Positions 51,035-61,288 of a stretch of DNA of 64,000 nt are shown in pieces. The notes under the pieces are model-generated. The model had not been told where the DNA came from, searched no databases, and was given only the letters and a program-made list of their open reading frames with translations. Source of the DNA: Xanthomonas campestris pv. badrii (GTDB lineage Bacteria > Pseudomonadota > Gammaproteobacteria > Xanthomonadales > Xanthomonadaceae). Every line of letters begins with the position of its first letter. Position 1 is the first letter of the stretch. The position numbers and the translations under genes are program-made. The stretch covers positions 1,736,001 to 1,800,000 of the forward strand of contig NZ_CP051651.1 of NCBI RefSeq assembly GCF_012848175.1, written 5' to 3'.

Positions 51035-51075
51035 AGCACCTTGTACAACCCCCGCAGCCTCGCTAGCCTGCGCGC

Positions 51076-51792
51076 ATGACAACGTCCCCTGTAAAAGTGT
51101 TGATCCACGGCGCCTCCGGGCGGATGGGCAAGGCCTTGCTGCGCCTGGCGGCTGAAGACGAGGCCTTGCAGGTCGTCGGTGCAGTGGTGGGGCGCTCGCC
51201 TGCGCAGCGGGTGGTGGACGGCGTGCCGTTCTTCGCCGCCAGCGAGCTGGGCGGCGCGCCGGCCTTCGATGTGGCGATCGATTTCAGCTTGCCGCAGGGC
51301 TTTGCGCCAATCCTGGCGTTGTGCGCGCAGCGCGGCAGGCCGCTGGTGTCCGGCACCACCGGGCTGGACGAGGCGCAGCGTGCGGCATTGCTGGAGGCGG
51401 CGCACCAGATTCCGCTGGTGTGGGCGTCCAACTTCAGCCTGGGCGTGGCGGTGCTCACCGAGCTGGTCGAGCGCGCCGCCGGTACCTTGCCGGGCTGGGA
51501 TTGCGACATCGTCGAAGCGCATCACGTGCACAAGCAGGACGCACCGTCGGGAACTGCCCTGACCCTGGGCGAGGCCGCCACCGGCAGCGGTGCGCAGCCG
51601 CGCTTTGCCAGCCTGCGTGCCGGCGATATCGTCGGCGAGCACACGGTGCAGTTCACCGGCCTGGGCGAGCGCGTCGAGCTGGTGCATCGCGCCACCAATC
51701 GCGACATCTTCGCGCGTGGTGCGCTGCATGCTGCCAAACGCCTGATCGGCCGGTCTGCCGGCAGTTACCGGGTGCGCGACCTGGTGCTGTAG
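51076..51792 (+). CDS. dapB: 4-hydroxy-tetrahydrodipicolinate reductase
   Basis: A 238-residue NAD(P)H-dependent reductase of the lysine/diaminopimelate pathway. VLIHGASGRMGKALL is the nucleotide-binding motif; VEAHHVHKQDAPSGTALTLGE is the catalytic signature with the HH and K residues; SGTTG and ASNFSLGVAVL are also typical. It is slightly shorter than the E. coli protein (273). ATG 51076 stands shortly after the heptamer repeats. Confidence 0.95.
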   Translation: MTTSPVKVLIHGASGRMGKALLRLAAEDEALQVVGAVVGRSPAQRVVDGVPFFAASELGGAPAFDVAIDFSLPQGFAPILALCAQRGRPLVSGTTGLDEAQRAALLEAAHQIPLVWASNFSLGVAVLTELVERAAGTLPGWDCDIVEAHHVHKQDAPSGTALTLGEAATGSGAQPRFASLRAGDIVGEHTVQFTGLGERVELVHRATNRDIFARGALHAAKRLIGRSAGSYRVRDLVL

Positions 51793-51801
51793 CGCAGCGC
51801 A

Positions 51802-51825
51802 ACCGCGTGTGAATGCGCACGCGGT
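51802..51825. terminator. Possible terminator hairpin after dapB
   Basis: ACCGCGTG (51802-51809) and CACGCGGT (51818-51825), 8-bp perfect stem with an 8-nt loop, ten bases after the dapB stop. No U-tract follows, so intrinsic termination would be weak. Confidence 0.4.
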
Positions 51826-52029
51826 AGGTGCCGCGTATTCATGCGGGTGCGCCGCCGTGCAGGCGCGGGTCTCGCTCCTCAGGCTGGCAAGCCGGAGCAC
51901 TTGCCATTACAATTCTCGCTTGCCCGAACCAGCGTCGGACCGGTCCTCAGCACCGCGTCCGCGCTTTGCTGCAACCGGAATTTGGCCGGAAGCGCATCGG
52001 AGTCCCAGGCAGCCAGAGCGAGACCCCAC

Positions 52030-53187
52030 GTGACCCAACCCGCAATCCTTGTCCTCGAAGACGGCACCGTGTTCGAGGGCGAATCCGTAGGCGCCAACGG
52101 GCTTTCCGTCGGCGAAGTGGTGTTCAACACCGCCATGACCGGTTACCAGGAAGTCCTGACCGATCCCTCCTACGCCCGCCAGATGGTCACGCTGACCTAT
52201 CCGCATATCGGCAACACCGGTTTTACCGATCAGGACGATGAGGCCCGCAAGATCTGGGCCGCCGGCCTGATTGTGCGCGATGTGCCGCGCCGTCCCAGCA
52301 ACTGGCGCAGCCAGGCGGCCTTGCCGGAATGGCTGCAGGCCCGCGGTGTGGTCGCCATTTCCGGCATCGATACCCGCAAGCTGACCCGTCTGCTGCGCGA
52401 AAAGGGTGCCCAGAACGGCGCGCTGATGGCCGGCGAGATCGACGTGGAAAAGGCACTGGAGGCCGCGCGCAAGTTCCCCGGCCTGAAAGGCATGGATCTG
52501 GCCAAGGTGGTCTCCACCGAGACCCGCTACACCTGGCAGGAAGGCTCGCTGGATCTGAACTCCGATGCCTTCCTCGGCCTCGGCGCCCTGAATGCTGGAA
52601 CGTCCGCACAGGGGCAAACTTTCAAAGTTGTCGCCTATGACTATGGCGTCAAGATCAACATCCTGCGCATGCTCGCCGAGCGCGGCTGCGATGTCACCGT
52701 GGTACCGGCGCAGACCCCGGTGGCCGAGGTGCTGGCGATGAACCCGGATGGCGTGTTCCTGTCCAATGGCCCCGGCGATCCGGAGCCCTGCGATTACGCC
52801 ATCGACGCGATCAAGGAGTTGGTGGCGCACAAGGTCCCGACCTTCGGCATCTGCCTGGGCCACCAGTTGCTGGCGCTGGCCGCAGGCGCCAGGACGCTGA
52901 AGATGACCACTGGCCACCACGGCGCCAATCACCCGGTGCAGGATCTGGATGGCGGGCGGGTGATGATCACCTCGCAGAACCATGGCTTTGCGGTAGATGA
53001 GAGCACGCTGCCAGCCAACGTGCGGGTGACCCATCGCTCGTTGTTCGATGGCACCAATCAGGGCATCGCGCTGACCGACGCACCGGCGTTCTCGTTCCAG
53101 GGCCACCCGGAAGCCTCGCCGGGCCCGCGCGATGTGGGGCCGTTGTTCGACCGGTTCACGGCGCTGATGGCTAAAGCGAAAGCTTGA
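52030..53187 (+). CDS. carA: Carbamoyl-phosphate synthase small subunit
   Basis: A 385-residue glutaminase subunit supplying ammonia to CarB for arginine and pyrimidine synthesis. The N-terminal domain has [20 protein letters not shown]; the amidotransferase domain has the nucleophile in [10 protein letters not shown] and the His/Glu pair in [14 protein letters not shown] 52030 begins [16 protein letters not shown]; upstream frame extension is poorly conserved in appearance. Normally adjacent to carB, it is separated from it here by two accessory genes. Confidence 0.95.
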   Translation: MTQPAILVLEDGTVFEGESVGANGLSVGEVVFNTAMTGYQEVLTDPSYARQMVTLTYPHIGNTGFTDQDDEARKIWAAGLIVRDVPRRPSNWRSQAALPEWLQARGVVAISGIDTRKLTRLLREKGAQNGALMAGEIDVEKALEAARKFPGLKGMDLAKVVSTETRYTWQEGSLDLNSDAFLGLGALNAGTSAQGQTFKVVAYDYGVKINILRMLAERGCDVTVVPAQTPVAEVLAMNPDGVFLSNGPGDPEPCDYAIDAIKELVAHKVPTFGICLGHQLLALAAGARTLKMTTGHHGANHPVQDLDGGRVMITSQNHGFAVDESTLPANVRVTHRSLFDGTNQGIALTDAPAFSFQGHPEASPGPRDVGPLFDRFTALMAKAKA

Positions 53188-53256
53188 ACACCGTCGCCGC
53201 GCCATGTGCTCGCTTTGGTGACTGCACGGCACACCCTGGATTCAGTGGAGATTCCA

Positions 53257-54405
53257 ATGCTTGATCGCATCGACATTGAAGGTTTGAAGGGAGTCGGCAA
53301 GGTGGAGCTGCGGTTCGATGCAGCCAGCCGGGCGCGCGTGCTTTTTGGTGTCAACGGCGTTGGCAAGACAAGGTCTCTGGAAGCGATCTACCTGGCACTG
53401 CTGTTTACTAGCGAAGAGCTTCTGCATGCCAAAGGAACGCAGTACATATCGGTGCCTTGGTGGCCAAGCTCTTGCGTCGTGATCGATGGTGCGGTATTTG
53501 TTGGGAAGCAGTCTTCTGCAGATCAATACATCACATTGAGCGGAATCGCTCACGAAACAGCGCGTCACTCCAGGCCGCTGGTTTACATCGGCGCTGGTTC
53601 GCGCTCTTCCGTGGGGTCACCGACCGGATCAATTTCTGCGCTTGGGAGTTTCGAGGAGCGTAGATCCCGGCATTTTGACCTGCTGCTGCACGAGTGTAGC
53701 AGCGGCTCGCTGCGCTCCGCTGGCATGGATGCGGACATCCGCGTGTGGTTCATACAGCGTGCCCAGTCGGTTAATCCTTTTCAGGTGGAAAAGGACAACC
53801 TGCGTAATGAGATCGAGTCGGTGTTGAGGTTGTTGCATCGCATCGATCAGCGCGTGGACGCCGGGCGCCTGCAGATAGACGGCTCGCAGCGGGTTTATCT
53901 GAGTATCGAAGGTCAGATGCGTGAGCTGGGTGAGCTCAGTTCGGGGTTTGCCTCAGTCGTGAAACTGTTTCAAGCGATCATCTCGGGGTATGCCGGCTTC
54001 AGCAACTCCAAGGATCTGCAGAACCTTCCGGGCGTGGTGCTGATCGATGAGATCGAAAGTCATCTCCACGTTGGTTGGCAGGTCAACATCGTCAGACATC
54101 TGAAGGCGCTGTTTCCGAACACGCAGTTCTTCATCAGCACTCACTCGCCGCTGGTGTTGACCCAGCTTGAGCAAGGCGAGGCCTATCTGCTTGAGCGCGA
54201 TGCGAAAGATGGAGTCGTCAGGTCGTCTGTGATCGACTCGCCCAATATGAAGGCATTTGCGGACGTGCTGGAAGAGACCTTTGGAGTCGATCTCAATGCA
54301 CTCAAGCGCGATGCGCTGGTCAGCGAAGACCAGTCCGCCACCAAACGTGCATTGCTGGATCTGATCAAGCAGCGCCGCGATCGCCAGGGTGGGAAGCAGG
54401 CATGA
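53257..54405 (+). CDS. AAA/ABC-type ATPase (OLD-like, no TOPRIM) inserted between carA and carB
   Basis: A 382-residue P-loop ATPase. Walker A is GVNGVGKT (residues 31-38); an ABC-signature-like LSSGFASVV precedes Walker B VVLIDEIESHLH (about 260-268), and FFISTHSPLVLTQLEQG gives the switch histidine. This layout matches OLD/RecF-like ATPases of defence systems. No TOPRIM or other nuclease domain follows; instead the ATG of a PIN-nuclease gene overlaps its stop. Base composition is lower in GC than carA/carB, indicating acquisition. Likely the sensor or regulator half of a two-gene module. ATG 53257 is chosen over an upstream in-frame ATG. Confidence 0.85.
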   Translation: MLDRIDIEGLKGVGKVELRFDAASRARVLFGVNGVGKTRSLEAIYLALLFTSEELLHAKGTQYISVPWWPSSCVVIDGAVFVGKQSSADQYITLSGIAHETARHSRPLVYIGAGSRSSVGSPTGSISALGSFEERRSRHFDLLLHECSSGSLRSAGMDADIRVWFIQRAQSVNPFQVEKDNLRNEIESVLRLLHRIDQRVDAGRLQIDGSQRVYLSIEGQMRELGELSSGFASVVKLFQAIISGYAGFSNSKDLQNLPGVVLIDEIESHLHVGWQVNIVRHLKALFPNTQFFISTHSPLVLTQLEQGEAYLLERDAKDGVVRSSVIDSPNMKAFADVLEETFGVDLNALKRDALVSEDQSATKRALLDLIKQRRDRQGGKQA

Positions 54406-54809
54406 CCCGTCTGGTACTGCTGGATGCCAACCTGCTGATCGGCGCACTGGACGGGGAGGAGGGCAACGCGGATCACGCAGCCTCGCTGTCGACCTTCGAG
54501 GCGCTGGTCGCCGATCCGGACGTCAAGATCGCGATCTCCCCGCTGATTCGATACGAAGTGTTGCGTGGCATGGACGAGGCGGATGTCGAGGAGGTGAACG
54601 CCCTCCTCAACGACATGAAGGAGTTCGAGGTGCGGGGCCAAGAGGCAATCCGCGCTGCGGAAGTATTCCGGAAAGCTCGCCAGACCGATGTAAAGCTGGA
54701 TAAGCGCAAGTTCGACGTATTCCATTGCGTCTGCGCGGAAATCAATTCCCTCGAGATGCTCAGCAAGGATGGGGACATCGAGACGATTCAAAAACTTATG
54801 AAGGCCTGA
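54402..54809 (+). CDS. PIN-domain ribonuclease-like protein, partner of the ATPase
   Basis: A 135-residue PIN-fold protein. The acidic active-site set is visible: Asp8 in [13 protein letters not shown], Glu52 in [11 protein letters not shown], Asp105 in [13 protein letters not shown] and Asp123/125 in [10 protein letters not shown]. It resembles VapC toxins in size but is preceded by an ATPase gene rather than a VapB antitoxin; the start overlaps the ATPase stop (ATGA). Probable metal-dependent RNase effector. carB begins 8 bp after its stop, so the module must be transcribed with the car operon. Confidence 0.85.
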   Translation: MTRLVLLDANLLIGALDGEEGNADHAASLSTFEALVADPDVKIAISPLIRYEVLRGMDEADVEEVNALLNDMKEFEVRGQEAIRAAEVFRKARQTDVKLDKRKFDVFHCVCAEINSLEMLSKDGDIETIQKLMKA

Positions 54810-54817
54810 AGAAGAAA

Positions 54818-58056
<3,239 letters not shown>

Positions 58057-58060
<4 letters not shown>

Positions 58061-58533
58061 GAGCACCCATCACCGCCAAAGGTGCGCAGCGGCTGCGCGA
58101 GGAACTCGACCAGCTGAAGTCGGTCAAGCGCCCGGAGGTGATCGCCGCGATCGCCGAAGCGCGTGCGCACGGCGATCTGAAGGAAAACGCCGAATATCAC
58201 GCTGCACGCGAACAGCAGGGTTTCATCGAAGGCCGCATCAAGCAGCTGGAGAGCGAGCTCTCGCATGCCGAGATCATCGACATCACCAAGCTGGGCGCCG
58301 GCAGCAAGATCGTGTTCGGCGCCACGGTGACGCTGGCCGACGTCGAAACCGACGAGGAAAAGCGCTACCAGATCGTCGGCGACCTGGAAGCCGACATCAA
58401 GATGGGCCTGATCGCGATTTCCTCGCCGTTGGCACGCGCGTTGATCGGCAAGCTGGAAGGCGATGCAGTGACCATCGACGCGCCGGCCGGCCAGCGCGAA
58501 TACGAAGTGGTCAGCGTCGCATACCTGGATTGA
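58057..58533 (+). CDS. greA: Transcription elongation factor GreA
   Basis: A 158-residue factor that rescues backtracked RNA polymerase by stimulating transcript cleavage. The N-terminal coiled coil carries the acidic tip [24 protein letters not shown]; the C-terminal globular domain ends [24 protein letters not shown]. Its ATG overlaps the carB stop, a conserved carB-greA linkage in xanthomonads. Confidence 0.96.
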
Positions 58534-58552
58534 TCGCAGGCACGCCTGAGCG

Positions 58553-59473
58553 ATGACCACCGCAACGCTGCTGCTGCCGGAAAAACGCCGCCTGCCCGGA
58601 ACCCTGGACAACGTGGTGGTGACGCGGGCGCTGGCGCGCGCCGACCAGCACGCCGCCGAGGCGGGCGAGGTGGCGCAGCTGCAGCGCCACTTCACCCTGA
58701 CCCCATCGCACTGGCCGGTCGCCGCGTTGACGCGGCAGCTGGACGCCGGCGATGCCGCTGGCGCCACCTGGGTGCGCGCCGACCCGGCCTACGTGGTGCC
58801 GGACATGCAGGGCGCGCGGCTGATGGGTTATGGCGAGGCGCTCGGCGCTACCGCCGAAGACCTGGCGATGCTGCTGCCGATCCTCAAGCCGATGTTCGGC
58901 GATGCCGGATTCCTGCTCGATGCCCCCACGCCCTCGCGCTGGTATCTGCGGCTCTCGCCCGATGCCAGGCTGCCCGAGTTCGTGCCGCCGGATGTGGCGA
59001 TCGGCGATGACCTGTTCGACCATTTGCCGGCCGGCGATCTTGGCCGGCGCTGGCGCGCGCTGCTGACCGAGGCGCAGGTGATGCTGCACCAACATCCCTG
59101 GAACGAGGGGCGCGTGGCCAGCGGTAAACCGGCGATCAATTCGCTGTGGTTCTGGGGCGGCGGCGTGTTGCCGCAGGCCGTGACATCGCCGCATCGCCAG
59201 GTGCGCAGCCGCGAATCGCTGCTGCGTGCGCTGGCCCTGGCGGCCGGTGCCGATGCGCAGGGCGAGCAGCGCGTGGATGCGCTGGTGGACCTGCGCCATC
59301 TGCGCTCGTTGCAGCAATTCGGCGACGACGCAGTGGCACCGCTGCTGGCGGCGATGGCCCGCGGCGAGCTGGATCGGCTGGTGCTGGATTTCCAGGACGG
59401 CGAGACGCTGTCGCTGGCACGCACGCAGCGCTGGCGGTTCTGGCGGTCTGCGCGGTTCCAGCTGGCGCAATGA
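58553..59473 (+). CDS. Uncharacterised protein of the group often labelled phosphoglycerate mutase (regulatory-type)
   Basis: A 306-residue cytoplasmic protein. Recognisable conserved patches are WVRADPAYVVPDMQGARLMGYG near residue 80 and INSLWFWGGGVLPQ near 200. I see none of the active-site motifs of cofactor-dependent or alkaline-phosphatase-type phosphoglycerate mutases, so that label is probably inherited rather than functional. It lies between greA and recJ and overlaps recJ by 4 bp, suggesting co-transcription. Confidence 0.75.
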   Translation: MTTATLLLPEKRRLPGTLDNVVVTRALARADQHAAEAGEVAQLQRHFTLTPSHWPVAALTRQLDAGDAAGATWVRADPAYVVPDMQGARLMGYGEALGATAEDLAMLLPILKPMFGDAGFLLDAPTPSRWYLRLSPDARLPEFVPPDVAIGDDLFDHLPAGDLGRRWRALLTEAQVMLHQHPWNEGRVASGKPAINSLWFWGGGVLPQAVTSPHRQVRSRESLLRALALAAGADAQGEQRVDALVDLRHLRSLQQFGDDAVAPLLAAMARGELDRLVLDFQDGETLSLARTQRWRFWRSARFQLAQ

Positions 59474-61197
59474 CGGGCACTCCACGGATTGTCCGGCGCC
59501 CGGCAGGGCAGGCCGGAAGCTGGCCCGATGCCATGTTGCCGCTGTTGCGCCGCATCTATGCCGCACGCGGCGTGACCGACGCGCAAGGCGCGCAGCCGCG
59601 ACTGGGACAGTTGCTGTCGCCGGAGCGGCTGCACAACAGCACCGTGGCTGCGATTTTGCTGGCCGATGCGATCGCCCAGCAACGCCGCATCCTGGTGGTG
59701 GGCGATTTCGATTGCGACGGCGCTACCGCCTGCGCCGTGGGCGTGCGCGGCCTGCGCATGCTTGGCGCGCTGGATGTGCATCACGCCGTGCCCAATCGCA
59801 TGGTGCATGGCTATGGCCTGTCGCCGGCGCTGGTGGATGAGCTGGCCGTGTTGCAGCCCGATGTCTTGGTCACCGTCGATCACGGCATCGCCTGCCATGC
59901 CGGCGTGGCTGCGGCCAAGGCGCGCGGCTGGACGGTGCTGGTCACCGACCACCATCTGCCGGGCGAGGTACTGCCGCCGGCCGATGCGATCGTGGACCCG
60001 AACCTGGCCGGCGACGATTTCCCCAGCAAATCCCTGGCCGGCGTGGGCGTGATCTTCTACGTGCTGCTGGCCTTGCGCGGTGTGCTGCGTGCGCGTGGCG
60101 CGTTTGCCGGCCGCAGCGAGCCGGATCTGTCGGTACTGCTGGATCTGGTGGCGGTGGGCACGGTGGCCGATCTGGTACCGCTGGATACCAATAATCGCGC
60201 GCTGGTATCGGCCGGCCTGCGCCGGCTGCGCGAGGGGCGCGGCTGCATCGGCCTGCGCGCCCTGATCGACGCCAGTGGCCGCGACGTGGCGCGATTGAGC
60301 GCCAGCGATATCGGGTTCGCGCTCGGCCCACGCTTGAACGCGGCCGGCCGTCTCGAAGACATGGCGCTGGGCATTGAACTCTTGCTTAGCGAAGACTGGA
60401 ACCGCGCACGCGAGATCGCAGGCACCCTGGAAGCAATCAACGCCGAACGCCGCGCGGTGCAGCAGTTGATGACCGACGATGCCGAGCAGGCGGTGACCAA
60501 GGTGGTGCTGGACGCCGACGGCGCCTTGCCGATCGCCGCCTGCCTGTTCGATCCGGACTGGCACCCCGGGGTGATCGGTCTGGTCGCCTCCAAATTGAAG
60601 GACCGGCTGCATCGCCCGGTGATCGCCCTGGCCCCGGCCGAGCCGGGCAGCAGCCAGTTGCGCGGTTCGGCGCGCTCGATTCCGGGCCTGCATATCCGCG
60701 ATGTGCTGGCAGCGGTGGATGCCCGGCATCCCGGCGTCATCCAGAAGTTCGGCGGCCATGCGATGGCGGCCGGGCTGAGCATCGAACGTGACGCGTTGCC
60801 GACCTTCGAGCAGGCGTTCGGATCGCAGGTACAGACGATGGTGGACGCTTCGTTGTTGCATGCCGAACTGCATAGCGATGGCGAACTGGCCGCGCACGAA
60901 CTCGACCACGTGCATGCCGAAGCGCTGCGCGTGGCCGGCCCATGGGGGCAGGGCTTTCCCGAGCCGCTGTTCGATGGGCAGTTCGAGGTACTGCAATACC
61001 GCGTGCTCAAGGAGCGCCACCTCAAGCTGACGCTGCGCTGCGCCGGCCGTGCCGAGCCGCTCAATGCCATCCACTTCAACGGCTGGCATGGCAGCGAGCC
61101 TGGCCGCCGCGTGCACATCGTCTATCGCCTGGTCGCCGACGACTACCGCGGTGGCGAGGCGATCCAGCTGATCGTGGAGCATTGTGCACCGGCATGA
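59470..61197 (+). CDS. recJ: Single-stranded-DNA-specific exonuclease RecJ
   Basis: A 575-residue DHH-family 5'-3' exonuclease. Catalytic motifs are clear: VVGDFDCDGATA (DxDxDG), VTVDHGI, LVTDHHLPG (DHH), VDPNLAGDDFPSKSLAGVGV, and the DHHA1 GGHAMAAGL. ATG 59470 overlaps the previous stop; the longer upstream frame is a shadow. It acts in recombination and mismatch repair. In other xanthomonads prfB usually follows, but here a large accessory gene does. Confidence 0.95.
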   Translation: MTGTPRIVRRPAGQAGSWPDAMLPLLRRIYAARGVTDAQGAQPRLGQLLSPERLHNSTVAAILLADAIAQQRRILVVGDFDCDGATACAVGVRGLRMLGALDVHHAVPNRMVHGYGLSPALVDELAVLQPDVLVTVDHGIACHAGVAAAKARGWTVLVTDHHLPGEVLPPADAIVDPNLAGDDFPSKSLAGVGVIFYVLLALRGVLRARGAFAGRSEPDLSVLLDLVAVGTVADLVPLDTNNRALVSAGLRRLREGRGCIGLRALIDASGRDVARLSASDIGFALGPRLNAAGRLEDMALGIELLLSEDWNRAREIAGTLEAINAERRAVQQLMTDDAEQAVTKVVLDADGALPIAACLFDPDWHPGVIGLVASKLKDRLHRPVIALAPAEPGSSQLRGSARSIPGLHIRDVLAAVDARHPGVIQKFGGHAMAAGLSIERDALPTFEQAFGSQVQTMVDASLLHAELHSDGELAAHELDHVHAEALRVAGPWGQGFPEPLFDGQFEVLQYRVLKERHLKLTLRCAGRAEPLNAIHFNGWHGSEPGRRVHIVYRLVADDYRGGEAIQLIVEHCAPA

Positions 61198-61288
61198 GTG
61201 CAGTTATTGCCGCTCGGCAAGTGCTGGGTAAAGCGCCGAATGGATGAAATACACTCCCTTTTCGCACCTCTCATAGGTTCGCTCTACG

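Noticed and set aside
50941..51040. CRISPR-like repeats
   Set aside because: Contiguous 7-bp tandem units without spacers.
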